Shown here in pieces: positions 43,212-55,487 of a DNA stretch of 64,000 bases. Position 1 is the stretch's first letter. Every line of letters begins with the position of its first letter. The notes below the pieces were generated by a model. The model had not been told where the DNA came from. It saw nothing but the letters and a program-made list of their open reading frames with translations, and ran no database searches. Source of the DNA: Beta vulgaris subsp. vulgaris. Taxonomy: Eukaryota > Streptophyta > Magnoliopsida > Caryophyllales > Amaranthaceae. Both the position numbers and the translations under genes were made by a program. The stretch covers positions 39,025,880 through 39,089,879 of the forward strand of contig NC_079207.1 of NCBI RefSeq assembly GCF_026745355.1, written 5' to 3'.

Positions 43212-45986
43212 TTTCATTTATTGGAAATAAATAGATGGAATAAGGCTAATAAATATTAAATTTGTAATGATGTAGACTCAATAGAGCAGGAAATAAAAGT
43301 GTTAGGGGATGACCTATCCGACTCAAACTAGGAAACTAGCGAGAAGTATTAAGTCCATGCAGTAGTTATGCATTGGCCAAGGCGGTTGTTGTTGTTGCTG
43401 ACTTTTATTGCAGGCGTAACTAGCAGTCTACCATGTTCATCAATATATTATAGGATGTGCTTCAAAGTCCAGCACTTCAATGTTAGATGTTCATTCCCTT
43501 GGTGATACTTGTGTAGACACACTAAGGACAATGCTTTATTCTAGCTTGGGAGAGTAGCTTTTTGCTAGCTTGGGGGAGGTGAATATACTTTATTTCTTTA
43601 CTTTTCTCATTTTTCTCCCCCATCCTTTTGATCGTCTTGTTCAAGCATTGAGGAAAATGCTTTATTCTACCTTGGGGGAGTAGTTATTCGTTAGCTTGGG
43701 GGAGATGTATATGCTTTGTTTCTTTACTTTTCTCATTTTCACAAATTTTCAATATCTAAAAACCTTTTCCATTCTTTTATTTTTCATTCAAATTTTGAGT
43801 TTCTCTTTATACAGAAAAATTGAAAGTCTAAAAAATTGAGGAATAAGAAAATTACCAATGCATTTTGTGTCCAACGGAAGACTTTTGATGGCAGATTTAC
43901 GCGGATTTCTTTGCATTGGACATTTGGGTAGAATAGTATATGTGTTTCCATTGAATGTGTAATTTGAGGCGATTAGGGATCGATTAATCTTTGTTGCTTG
44001 ATTTTCAACTTGAAAAACACTATATAAATAAACATTGTCAAACTTTGTGTTCAAAAGAGTCCAATTATTTCTCTTTTGGAAGTTGTAGTGACCCTAGTTG
44101 AATTTTGAAATATTCTTTGGTGCACAAGTTTTTGCATCCGAATAATCTATGCTAAGAGTTGAATTTGATTGCTAAAAAAAGGTGTCTTTTGCCTTGAGTC
44201 CAATAATTGGAGCCAATGAGCCCAGAAGGCATAATAGGCCTATTAAAGTCCATCAACACAAAAAAAAAAATCGTAAAAGAGTTAATAAGTGGTAACATCC
44301 ATATATCTTTGAGAAAGTGGGTTGTTGAAGTGATTGAGTAGGAGCACGAAAATTTAATAAGTAAAGCTTGTTTAATAATGATGAATGCCATTATGGCTCA
44401 ATCATTGAAAGTCTAGACCCATTGCTCAATTGTTGTAATCCTAGAATCATGGTTTCCTCTTAGTAAAAGTCAAGTTTGGGGGAGTTCATATGCCATTTAG
44501 ATGATAAGGATCAATTTTGGGCCCTTTTTCATCCATTTAAGAACGATGCTTGATGCCTTTGATAGTTTCATTTGAAACTTAGTTTAGCCTATCCCCTATA
44601 TTCCCAAGTCATGGATACATATTGATGATGGTTATGCTTTGAAAGTTTGCTCTCTATTCCATTGCTTTGTGAATCATGGGTTAAAGATGACTTTGTGCTT
44701 ATTATCTATATTTGTGATTGACTAGAGTTGTGGGTTAAAACAAGTGGGAAACCCTCACAAGAGCAAACTCGTCCACTAGATCGATCTAAGGGTATAAAAG
44801 GCTTTTTGCACATTCTAAGTGCAACCATGATTCCTATGAAAATGTGTTAGGATTTCTAGTTTTTTAAGGTAGTTCGTTATTATCTTATGTCATTCACTCA
44901 AGGACGAGAAAAGGTTAAGCTTGGGAAATGTCGATGAGTGATACTTTATATCAATCAGATACCTAATTTTCCTCATGTTTAGAATCATTTTCCTCTTCAT
45001 TTATCATTTTATAGCTTATTTTGCGTAATTTATAATAATTGAGTTATTTGTACCTTATTTGTGAATATTAGTTACTTTAGCTATTTATATAGGGTTTGGT
45101 AATGCTTATGTTCTGTTTTATGTTGTAGGATCAACCTTAGAGGTCTCCAAACCACACACCAAGCATAAAGTGGAGCATCTTTTTTTTCCAAAATAAGAGC
45201 TTTTGGAAAGATTTGTGCACAAGGATCATAATAGAACGGTCATAACTTTCATCACAAATAACATTTTTCAAGGATTCTAGTTGGAGATGAAAGTTTAGCT
45301 TGACATCTATTCAACGAATGGTCACAATTCTGATTTTGATGAAAAATGAAAGAGATATGGCTCTTTGAAGTCATGCATGTCTGCTGGCCCACTCGATCTG
45401 TGCCCAAACCTCTAGGGCTCCTAAGCCCACCCGAGCAACTGTCCAGCCCGGCCTGGCTGTTTGGCGGTGAAAGCTCCTGCCACTTTAGTTTAAATATAAC
45501 CCACGTCTGGTACTCACACATGAGCCCATGCACCCTGCCCCGCCCGGGACTTGGGCCAGCTCGCCCGGGCTGCTATCATGCATGGGTTTTGTCGTCCCAT
45601 TTTTTATCTAAAAAGTTTTTATTGTGACCCTAGTAGTTTTATGCACCCTTGAGAGAGGGGTTGGAACTAGTTAAGAGTCAATAAGTTCAATTAGTTGCGT
45701 GGTTCTTTCCTTAATGTTTCACCTTTTTAATTGCTTAAATCATGATTTGGTTGGTGTTGGATACCTTTTCTAATCCTATTTGTTCTTTAGTACTTAATTT
45801 AGTTTAATAGACTTTAGTTGGTAGTTGACACCTTCTAACTCATTTTCGGCCTTGCTTGTTGATTTATTAATACGATTGGACGTTCCTTAGTCTTTGTGGA
45901 AGTATGACCCTTGCTTGCCACTTTACTTAGGTTAGTGGTTTAGTTAGGTTTTGTTTGACTTTAGGAGATTAGTGACAACCAACTTT

Positions 45987-47547
45987 CCCTAGTAGAAAAA
46001 TGCAAATTTACGTCAGTCTATGTGCGTCGCACGTTAGGAGCACTAACACAAATGTTGAGGAAGAGCCTATTTGCGTAGCACGTTAGAGAAGGTGCGACGC
46101 AAAAAATGACAGCAGATAGGGAGGTAGGGTCATTTGCATCGAACAGAATTGAGAACGCAACGCAAATGACGAACATGCTTTGCGTCGGACGTGCCCAAGT
46201 GTGCGAAGCAAATACCATTTGCGTCAGTTGATTACGAAGGTGCGACGCAGATAAGATTTAATGATGAAGAAATAAGCACTTTTGGGCCTGATTCGCGTCG
46301 GATGGGCCATTATGGAGACGCAAGTGAGTAAAGCCCATCATAAAACTCTCACAAAACTTATTCCCCCAAACCCTAAAAATATCCTATCCGCTCTCTCTTC
46401 TTTCTTCCTCAACAACGTGACCTCTCCCACCTAACTTCCCACCTCCTTTCCAGTCCAGCAATGGTGATTCGTCTCTTCTTATTCTCTCTTAGTCAACTAT
46501 TTCAATCTTATCACAAATTCATCTCCTTTATTTTTCTCTCCTCTTCATCTCTCTCTAAGTTTCTGTCTCCATGCAAGCTTATTCCGCCATGGAAACATGA
46601 GTAAAGCAAGAAATGGAATCACTTTTCCACAAAACACGAGAAAAGAGCGCGAAGTATGCACATCCGCTGTCGCTCGAAGACGTGATTGATCTCAGCGACG
46701 ACGAATTCCTCGGGAATCCCATCAATGGTGGTCGTGCGCCAGCGAAGAAGTAGAAAGTTAACGAGTCTTCTTTTTCGGTTTCGATTCTTCCTGGTTTTCT
46801 AGACCTTTTTTATTTATTAGGGTTTTATGATTTTTGTGTTGATTTGATGGAAATTGAAGTTAGGTGTTTTTTTGATTCCTTGTTCATTCCGTTTTTAAAT
46901 TTCTGCTATAAATTTCCCCCTTTTCGTTTTCGTTTTCAATTTCAAGACAATTCAAGAATTTTGTTGGTTTATTGTTTGTTGTTCCAGTTGTAAATTATGG
47001 AAATTTGGATAGTAGCAAAGAAATTGAACTTAGTTTGCTGTTAGGTTTGTAGATTATAATTCTACTGCTTCGAGATCCACTTCATAATTTTGTTGTTAGG
47101 TTTCTAAATTATAATTCTACTGCTTTTATTGTATATATCGAAAATATCATTGAAGTTGCCTGAATTATCATGATTTTCAGGGGTTTTTTGTTTCTTATCA
47201 AATGCAGTACTAAATCATTCATGCTTTGGTACTATATTTTTTGTTTTCACAATCATCATTTGCGTCGCATGCTTGGCAATGTGCGACGCGAATGGCTCTT
47301 CATCTGCATCGTACCTTGCCAAGCATCCGGCGCAAATGCTTGTTATTTTGTGCATGCTGGGTGCTACTTGTTGGATCATGTGTGTCAGAAGTTGCTTAGT
47401 GTCCGAGGCAAATAGACTATAATATGCGTCGTGTCCTAATCCGACGCAGATCTTCTATCATTTGCGTTGAGACCTGTGCCGCCGGACCGATGTCTGATGC
47501 AAATGGTGGTCCCAGGTCCGAGGCAAATCGTTATTTATGTACTAGTA
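45987..47547. mobile_element. CACTA-2, non-autonomous, with gene-like insert
   Basis: Left end CCCTAGTAGAAAAATGC and right end (reverse complement) TACTAGTACATAAATAACG are slightly decayed CACTA ends. Both sub-terminal regions are dense in TTTGCGTCG, GTGCGACGC and variants, for example near 46080, 46240, 47260 and 47420. The Athila-like LTR continues on both sides (AACTTT and CTATCTCA; compare ATTTCACTATGTCA at 17290). No transposase is present. Confidence 0.82.
46613..46753 (+). pseudogene. Gene-like first exon inside CACTA-2 (47 codons), unidentified
   Basis: Inside CACTA-2 a segment with ordinary plant-gene composition (about 46340-46800) has a leader with AAACCCTAAAAAT and CT-rich stretches, then an ATG frame reading MESLFHKTREKSAKYAHPLS and then LEDVIDLSDDEFLGNPINGG to a TAG. 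A possible splice donor (AAGAA|GTAG) lies just before the stop. A T-rich, intron-like stretch with TTAGGGTTTTATG follows to about 47230. It looks like the first exon and first intron of a host gene captured by the transposon. I do not recognise the protein. Confidence 0.5.
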
Positions 47548-47556
47548 GCTATCTCA

Positions 47557-48490
47557 TATAGGAGGACTTTTCAATCTTGTAGCAACCAAAACGCTCACTC
47601 AACTTTTAGCACAACCCGGATGCTGCCTTTATAGTCCCCTTTTACCGCATGATGTTTGACAACATTAGAGTTTTACAAAACCATTATTGAGTTATAAAAG
47701 AAAGCCAGATGGTAAATGGAGACTATAGCTTCCTACGGCAAGTGCAGCAACCCGTGCTCCATTTCCAATGCGAAGCACTACCTCGCCCTTTGCCAACCTC
47801 CTACTTCTTCTTAGTACCTGCACATCATTAACTATGTGAGAACCACAACTGGTATCCAATACCCATAAACACGTAGAAGTCAAAATGATTTCTATAACAA
47901 ATATACCTAAAGTGGAAGCACCCGACTTCTTTTCTTCCAAGTATATAGGGAAGTTCCTATTCTAGTGTCCTATCTTGTGACAATGGAAGCACTTGCTTTT
48001 CGCGGCGACCTTTTGTTTGGCAGTTGGCTTGGATTTTTCAACAATAATAGTAACCTGCTTGCCTTTGTCCTTCTTTCTTGCCCATTTTTTCTTTAAACCC
48101 TTTCCCTTTTAAAACATCAAAATCACTTTTTTTGGTTCCTTAGGGATATTCCTCTCAACATTGACCAATAACCCATGCAGCTCTTGCAAAGTCTTTTCAA
48201 ATGCATTCATGTTGAAGGTCATCTTGAACTGATTTAAGTTTAAAGGCAATGAATGGAGAATGATATCAATAGCCAACTCTACACTGTAAGGGAATCCATG
48301 TCGTTTCATGCTATTATCAGGCAAGTGATTGGTACAAACCTATCATTGGCTTGCTTAGCACGATGTTTGTATACTTAGATTGATTCATCAGTAATCATCG
48401 AAAGTGGGGTTTCTAAGATATCCTCTCGACCCTCAGACCTCAGTACGATGTTGAAAACAGAGTTGTTGTTATTAGTCATGGTATCTACAA
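47557..48490 (-). pseudogene. Ty1/copia relic: gag and protease
   Basis: On the minus strand a gag begins near 48480 (MTNNNNSVFNIVLRSEGRED). A UBN2-type segment follows at 48324-48109 (SVELAIDIILHSLPLNLNQF, LQELHGLLVNVERNIPKEPK), then a damaged knuckle near 47990-47950 (CFHCHKIGH, last Cys replaced), then protease at 47940-47692. The protease reads CLWVLDTSCGSHIVNDVQ and GEVVLRIGNGARVAALAVGS; the active site has DTS for the usual DTG. No integrase, reverse transcriptase or LTR follows before the Athila-like LTR end at 47556. Stops and at least one frame change make it dead. Confidence 0.85.
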
Positions 48491-49384
48491 ATATAAAATA
48501 ACAGCAAAGTTGAATTTTATGTTTATAAAACAACCTAAAAACATGAAAAAGTTTCTAGGTGTGCCACCTATTCAATTCTTTTACATCCCTTTTGAATAAG
48601 TGAATACAGGATCCTATCAACATGCAACACTAAGCAGACGTAGGCCTTTTTATAACGTTGCATTTTCAAGGTATGTAAACTCTTTTACTAATTATAACCC
48701 TTTCTAATCCTTGTTTAGATTGGTAAATATCGCATGCTTAACTATCTCTTGCTTTAAAATTCAAAACGCTTTTGATGATTTTGTTAAGGATAACCAAACT
48801 AAGTTGCAAAATTTGCGATTTCACCTTATCTCACAAAAGTAATGATAATACCTTGCGGAGGCATGATCTATTACTATTAATTAAGGGTTATTAAGTATAT
48901 TATGTTTGGAAAAACTAACCTTAATATTTGCGGGACCTAGGTTTATTATGTTGTTATGAATTAGTGAACTCTAACGCATTGATAATAACCATACAATAAA
49001 CTTATAAGCATAATAATAATAAAATGCATAATTAAATATGATCTAATATGGCCCCTAATCCTAAGAACTAAGCATCTTGATTGGGCATCTTCTTGGACTC
49101 TTCATGGATCTCCATCCACCTTATTCATATGCCTTCCCTTCTTAGACTCGTCTTTGGATTACATAAGTATCAAAATAATTTAAATAATATCTAAATTAAA
49201 TAAATTACGTAAATACTTAAAGATACGCATATCGTATTCAAATTACAATAATACATCACGATACACAGGTCCTATTTTCTAACTAAAATTTGAGCCATAC
49301 TCGTCATTCATAGCAATTATATCAAATATAAATGCCACGTAATATTATAATAACATCCCATATTATACTTGTCAATAATCAAAC
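48491..49384. other. AT-rich region, no recognised content
   Basis: It may include the leader or LTR remnant of the adjacent copia relic, but no primer site (GCTCTGATACCA on this strand) is visible and no repeat partner occurs in the window. Confidence 0.35.
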
Positions 49385-50925
49385 CCTTTTATGGATTCGT
49401 TCACCCCAGCTTTAAGGGAAATGAGGCTAAGGAAACGAGAGAGAATGAACCAGTTCCAAGCAGTTCAAGGACAAATACAAAAAATTAAAGCAGAAATAGC
49501 AGGTTTGTCAGAATATAATGACTCTGCATCAGCTATGAAAGTCAATGAGAATGATCTTTCATTGAAGAAACTTGAAGAGTACCAAACTGAGCTGAAAAAA
49601 CTCCAAAATGAGGAGGTACTATAGACTACAGTAACAATCTAAAAAACAGATGCTCTATATACCCCTAAATAATAGGCTAAATTCAATTTGAGGTTATTTA
49701 TTATATATTCGGTTGAAAATACCATTTAGAGTCTTGTCTCTTTTGTCTAAACCATACCATAACATACTGTTTTGTGAAGTTCTTAGCTGATGATGTTACT
49801 AAGGGTAATATGAGAAAGTTTGAAGTTCTACTTCTGTTTGGAGATGAGAAAGTTTTAAGTTAAACTTGGGCTTACAATAGAAATGTGACCTATTATTTTA
49901 AGGACAAAGGAGAGTTATGCACTTGATAAAACCCATTGCATACTAAAGATTAGTACCAAATTTCTTCATCATTATTCATTCAATATAAAGGGCAAAAAAC
50001 TCCAAAAGGTGGAAAGATATACAAGCAAATCCATAACTTGGCTGCATTATTGGGCATGGATTCCTCAATGACTATTTCAAAGATTCTTCCAACCTTAAAC
50101 TAATTGTGTGGATTAGCAAAAAATATAAGTGACAGCATTTTGGCTAAACTCGAGGAGACTGTGAAGACTCTCGAAGAACAAGAACAGGAGCGGATTGAGA
50201 ACGTTAGATTGCCTCTTGATCTGATTTTTCTTTGGCTGAATCTACCAATTCATTCCTTACTGATATTAACAAATACAATGTCCTTGACTCCTTGTCATTG
50301 CAGCTTCATCATTTAGGTAAAGCATTGTTAGACATGTGGAATCTTATTGATACCCCAGAGAAAGAGCGTCAACAATTTTATCATGTTGTTAACTTACTGG
50401 TAGTCCCATTCGACAAGATAACAAAACCTGGAAGCCTCACCCCCAACATCATCTAACAGGTTAGTTCATGAGATTTTCTATTAAGAGAAAATGCACATAT
50501 GTAGGTCACAACTGAAAAGGGTGTCTGATGCCCCTTACTGTGTCAAGGCTGAGATCGAAGTACAAATTCTGAGGAACTAAAAACAAGCAAGATGAAATAC
50601 CTTTTCCACATAAAATAGTTTGAGCTTCAAGAGATGCAGTAGATCACGTATGGAAATTCCTTCACCATCTAAAATGGAAAACATTACACACCTAGTTGAC
50701 TGATTAGGTAAAAGACGACTTCCGATTTGCCATCTAATAAAAAAAACACTTGCAATTCCCAAATTCTTGATGTTTATTGAACTCATATGTGTATATGTGT
50801 GAATAAAAAGGACAATCGACCTTGTCCGTCTTCTCTGAAGCATGGATGAGCAGATTGCTAAAGCACAAGAGGAAGCGTCGAGTAGAAAAGCTATAATGGA
50901 GAGGGTGGATATGTTGTAATACAAA
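49385..50925 (+). pseudogene. MAP65-like (microtubule-associated protein 65 kDa) gene fragment, broken
   Basis: Four collinear blocks read like plant MAP65/PRC1-family proteins: 49391-49619 ([20 protein letters not shown] and [20 protein letters not shown]), 50012-50204 (KIYKQIHNLAALLGMDSSMT and AKNISDSILAKLEETVKTLE), 50300-50457 (LGKALLDMWNLIDTPEKERQ) and about 50842-50921 (MDEQIAKAQEEASSRKAIME). Intron-like gaps separate them in the order of the true gene. Intact MAP65 proteins cross-link antiparallel microtubules in spindle, phragmoplast and cortex. The N-terminal dimerisation part and the C-terminal microtubule-binding half are absent, and in-frame stops occur (near 50100 and before the fourth block). 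It lies upstream of a CACTA-like end at 52454, so capture by that element is likely but its other end was not found. Confidence 0.82.
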
Positions 50926-52064
50926 AAGGTAGGTTGCAAGTTGATGTTATGCAACCCTTTACACCTTGGAAAATGTAGGTTGCAAGTTCAAATGGCAACA
51001 TATGTGATTTGGGAGCAAAGACAATTATTGCAAGCTTATGTATTTTCTTAGACAAGCTAGAACAAGCACTGCAATTCTGAATAAAATGGGAGCAAAGATA
51101 ATTTAGAAAACCTGCGTCAGTTTGTAGAAACTCAAATTGCTAGAAAAAAAAACTCTTAGTTTGCATTAGTGAAATGAGGTTTTCTAATGATGAGGATGAA
51201 AATGGAGAAGACAGTTAGCTTGTGATTTGTGAGAAAAAATGGAGATAATATGGTACAACGATAGAGAAAAGTAAAAAGAAGTTGAAGAAAACAAAATGAA
51301 GAACTATTATAAAGGAAGTCAATGATCTGAAGTAATACCAGTAGAGAATTGAAAATGTTCATTATACAAGGTAAATTCAAACAAAAATCAGAAGAACTTT
51401 CTCACGAAAACAGTACTGTAACTTGTAAAAGGTACTTCTTTGGATTCTGACTGCAGTCCAAAATATATGTAAGATTTGAGATCAAATTTAGTCCAAACTT
51501 TCTCGAGTCCACTTTAGTACAAGTGCTTAAGACTGGATCACACTACACTTTTGAGTTTATTCTACATGCTTAATAGGACAACTAGTTTATTCTACACGCT
51601 TTATCCGAGACAATCTCCATCTGATTTGGCACCTTTATGTTGCTTGAAGATTTGATTTTGGTTCTATAATAGGACAACTATGTTTAAAGAACTTAATCAC
51701 AAGCGTTTGGTTTTTATTAATTTGATTAAATTTAAATTTGCAGGTCGACATAATGAACAAATGGAACGCCACATTCAAGAAAACTAGTTACATGTAGGAA
51801 GGCATGAAAGCACTTTAGATGGAGAGTGATTTATTGGAGCATTTTACATGTAGAAGTTCTCTTGAAGAGAATTGAGGAAACCATAAATTTTATATAGCTT
51901 TTAGTTAATTGACTTTTGTAATAATGTATTTCGTAAAGTTGTTCATGGGCTCATTATTATTGTATACACAATTCCTCTTCAGTGTATAAAATTTCAAAAT
52001 AAATTCATGAATATATATGTTTACGTACATATCAATGTATTACTACTAGTCTACTATGGTGTTG
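50926..52064. other. Spacer between the MAP65 fragment and the CACTA-3 end
   Basis: AT-rich, with no supported gene. It might hold further decayed MAP65 introns or trailer. 51880-52030 has trailer-like AATAAA-type sequence near 51999. Confidence 0.35.
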
Positions 52065-52454
52065 GAGTTGCATTAGCTACGCAGGCGTTGCAATAGGTGT
52101 CACGATGAGGCATATTATTAGTATTAGAGGCGTTGCAATAGCTATATGATGATGTTGCAATATATATGGAGGCGTTGCATTAGATGCCAAAATGGGACAC
52201 AATATGAGTACTAGGGCGTTGCAATAACGTAACTATTGGAGGGCTTTGCCATAGGCATAGAGGTGTTGCAATAGGTATCTATTGCAACAGGTTTGTGGTA
52301 CTGTTGCAATAGGCCTAAAAACCGTTGTCATAGGTCTAATGCAACGACAGCAACAACAACGGTTGTTCAACCGTTACAATAGCTCTATTGCAACGGTTTT
52401 GGGCTCTATTGCAACGATTTTCAGGGGTTGCATTGGGTCATTTATGTAGTAGTG
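52065..52454. mobile_element. Right terminus of a third CACTA-like element (CACTA-3)
   Basis: The sequence ends ATTTATGTAGTAGTG, the complement of a CACTACTACATAAAT terminus. The preceding 390 bp contain more than ten copies of GGCGTTGCAATAGG or its complement and variants (for example 52084, 52128, 52170, 52213, 52263), typical CACTA sub-terminal repeats. To its right the LTR family seen also at 62498-64000 resumes, marking the junction. The left terminus was not found. Confidence 0.72.
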
Positions 52455-53223
52455 TGAGTTATAACAAGTAATAAATTATTAATCATGTAAGTGAATAGCA
52501 ATAATTTTAGACTTGTGCACGTCTTAAGTGTTGGACAAGTAAAGAGTTGGAGTACACTGTGGTAGCCCATGGCTTTTCCTGGGACCGGATTGATCATCAT
52601 GTCCTATTTTTATTTTAAAGATTCCTCGACATCGTAGGTCATGGGAGTATGGGGGTTGCGCTCGTATTTTGTCTTCCAAAGGAAAAGTTGATTTTTGTCA
52701 GACAACTCGTTCCATTGAATATTCCATCTAAAGTAAATAATATGTTGGTTGTGAAGTTTAGTTTAGTAAAATTTATCTACAAGGTTATTGTATCATTATT
52801 TATTCCTGATTATTATGTATTAGTTACATGTTAGAATTATGTATTGATCATGGTTATGCCTTGTTGATCCTATGATGACCCATTTTGGTGAGCAGTCTCT
52901 AAGAAACAATAATGCATTGTCCATCTACAGCTTTGAAGATGATGCATCATGGGTTCGGGATTGGAGAGCTTGTGTAGATTGTTTTATCATACTTTGACAT
53001 TTACTTTTCGTAGTTGACTATAATCGTTGAATTTGACTTTTGAGTTTCAGTTTGACTTTGTTGGATCAACTTTCCAGAGCCGACTTTTTGGTTGTCTAAG
53101 TTTATTTATTATGTTTTCCGCTGAAATCTTCTGTATAAGCCGATATATTATCACATGGACAATAATGCTTTGATAATTCTCGTAGTTAAATATTGAAAAA
53201 TAGAGAATTTTCGGGGTGTTACA
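52455..53223 (+). mobile_element. LTR fragment, family D (3' part), plus orientation
   Basis: It ends TTCGGGGTGTTACA, the usual end of plant gypsy LTRs that open TGTAACACCCC. Over about 740 bp it is similar to the reverse complement of about 62498-63330, for example around TTGAAGATGATGCATCATGG (52932) and its counterpart near 62780. The left part is cut by the CACTA-3 terminus. Confidence 0.75.
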
Positions 53224-53518
53224 TTGATATTATAAATTTTTTTATATGGATGACATAGAAATTCTCGAGACCTACTATATATACCTCATCAAGAAATATC
53301 AAATGGATTTATTAAAACCGGATACAATAATGTAATTGTTGACCTACTAATCATCAGTAGCTAAAGAACAGAATAATACCATGTTTGTAAGACGTAGAAA
53401 GTACCATTGTTCAAGTTGAGTTTGTGCGTACATGTTTTTTGTTGTTTTTTCTAAATCATTTCATTTTCCATTGCAATGCTAATGTTGAATGTCATATGCA
53501 TAGGATGAACCTTATATA
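53224..53518. other. AT-rich spacer
   Basis: No feature recognised. Confidence 0.4.
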
Positions 53519-54925
53519 ATGGAAGTATGATGGGATTATTTATAGTGTAAAGTTTAGGCTAAAAACCCTCCAATTTAACCGTGTTTGTAAAAAAATCTCA
53601 TTAATGAATTCATTTCCATTAACAATAACATTACATGATTTCTTAAGTTATGGAATAAATTTTGATAGGAATCATAAGAATACGCAAAATCAAAGATTCC
53701 TTCGTTTTCTAATAAGGCTTAACCATTTTTTTAAAAAAATGGCCAAATATAATCTATTTCCAAAAATGGCTACAATTACATATCAAATTTACCTAAATTA
53801 TGAAGAGTGATTGAAGGGATTGATTATCATTTTTTGTGAAATATTTGGTGATAGTCCACGTGGAATCTGAATGAATTTACAGATGCCGCATATAATTTGT
53901 ATCATTTTCATAGCTTGACATGTTAGCAAAATCGATTAAGAGCTTCCATTTGGCAAAGATGATTTTGTTTGATATATATGAATGATGATGGAAATTTATA
54001 ATATCAAATTTAACTTTCTTTTTTGTACTCGATAACAGAATGTTTAAAAAATATTAGGTACTAGTTCAAGTATTTGCAATTAGAAGAAATACTAACTGTC
54101 AAAAAAAATTAGAAGAAATACTAAAGTCATAATAACATCGTAGGAAGAAATATGAGCAAACATACTTATAATAATATAATGAGTTCCATAAATAGTCATT
54201 AACTATATATCATTCAATAGAATTGTGTAGAAATACAATGGAAATATGATGGGATTATCTATAGTGTAAAGTTTAGGCTAAAAACTCTACAATTTAACCG
54301 TGTTTGTAGAAAAATCTCATTAATGAATTTATTTCCATTAAAAATAATATTACATAATTCCATAAGTTATGTAATAAATTTAGGTAGGCATCATAAGAAT
54401 ATGCAAAATCGAAGATTCCTTCATTTTTTTAATAATTGACCGATTTTTTCAAGCACTTTTAGGTGACTTTTTTCTAAATGGCCGAATATAATTTATTTTT
54501 GAAAATGGCTACACTTACATATCAATTTTATCTAAATTATGGAGAGTGATTGAAGGGATTGCTTGCCATTTTTTGTGAAAAATTGGGTGATAGTCCACGT
54601 GGAATCCGAATGAATTTATGGACGCCACACATAATTTGTATTATTTTCATACTTTGACATGTTAGCAAAACCGATTTAGAGTTTCCATTTGGCAAAGATA
54701 ATTTTGTTTGATATATATGAATGATGATGGGAATTTATAATATCAAATTTACTTTTTTTTACTCTATAAGAATGCTTGAAAAATATTAGGTAGTAAACCA
54801 AGTATTTGCAATTAGAAGAAATACTAAAGTCATAATAACATCATAGAAAGAAATATGATAAAAATACTTATAGTTATATAATGAGTTTCATAGATAGACA
54901 TTAAATATATAAATCATTCAATATA
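53519..54925 (+). repeat. Tandem duplication with 719-bp period
   Basis: TGGGATTATTTATAGTG at 53531 and TGGGATTATCTATAGTG at 54250 start two long collinear copies. These share GTTTAGGCTAAAAAC, ATGGCCAAATATAAT-type blocks, TGATAGTCCACGTGGAATC and TTTGATATATATGAATGATG. Substitutions and a 26-bp local duplication (near 54095) separate them. The second copy ends at the MITE at 54926. The small ORF at 53604-53810 is not conserved as an open frame in the second copy. Confidence 0.92.
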
Positions 54926-55126
54926 CTTCCACTATTTCTTTTTAGATGCTACAATTCCTAAAAAGAAATGTTTCAAATTAGATGCATCACTTTCTTTTTT
55001 GGAAATATATCTTCTTTATCTCTCTCCTATTACATGAATTTTCATTTTTCTTTCTTTTTGTCCATCTCCACTCCAAATATTACCTAGGAGTCCGCAATTT
55101 CAAAAGTGTAGCATCGAAAAAGAAAC
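54926..55126. mobile_element. Stowaway-like MITE, right end lost
   Basis: The left end reads CTTCCACTATTTCTTTTTAG after TA. The right arm reads (reverse complement) CGTTTCTTTTTCGATGCTAC, matching inward, but the last bases are missing at the junction with the next MITE. Confidence 0.65.
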
Positions 55127-55127
55127 G

Positions 55128-55417
55128 CATTCCCTCCATATCTAAGTAGACTTCCCATTTCTTTTAGGGACAAGTATTAAGGAAAGTCCTAGAATGACTC
55201 TTAGTTTCATAAATTCAAAATAAAAAGATTGCAATTGATACATGAGTGAGTTAGGTACATGAGTGAGACCCCTAATTGATTAATGGGATAATGAGTAATA
55301 TAATAAATAAATGGAAGATAAATAATATTATAATGGATGGACCCATGTCAAAGATGGAAATGAGAAATGTATTTGGGACAACCATAAATGATTAACTATT
55401 TAAGGATGGACGGAATC
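55128..55417. mobile_element. Second MITE inserted at the end of the previous one
   Basis: Left ATTCCCTCCATATCTAAGTA and right (reverse complement) ATTCCGTCCATCCTTAAATA form diverged terminal repeats. It is AT-rich with no coding. CATTC is present at both outer edges. Confidence 0.6.
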
Positions 55418-55458
55418 ATTCGTAGCAACAATCTTATTAAAAAAAAAAAAAAACTTCT

Positions 55459-55487
55459 TGTGCATTATGCACAGGTCCCAAAACTAG
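55459..55487 (+). mobile_element. Helitron-like 3' terminus
   Basis: A palindrome TGTGCATTATGCACA (55459-55473) is followed, 10 bases later, by CTAG and then T. A hairpin about 10 bases before CTRR with a T beyond is the structural mark of Helitron 3' ends. The 5' TC end was not located, so the body is undefined; it may include the tandem duplication upstream. Confidence 0.5.

Larger units (their letters stand above)
43510..47556 (+). mobile_element. Second Athila-like copy, 5'-truncated, with CACTA-2 in its LTR
   Basis: From about 43510 the sequence follows the 3' internal region of the first copy (19185-20396), starting ACACTAAGGACAATGCTTTATTC. That opening block is duplicated about 100 bp on. 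The LTR begins near 44932 (CGATGAGTGATAC), lacks about 0.7 kb present in the other LTRs (the join is near 45620), lacks the copia insert, and ends CTATCTCA at 47556 after the CACTA-2 insertion. There is no gag, primer site or 5' LTR. ORFs at 45252-45627 lie within the GC-rich LTR segment and are not genes. Confidence 0.8.

Noticed and set aside
51538..51560. CACTACACTT as the left end of CACTA-3
   Set aside because: No GTTGCAATAG-type sub-terminal repeats follow it and it does not match the right terminus beyond CACTAC.
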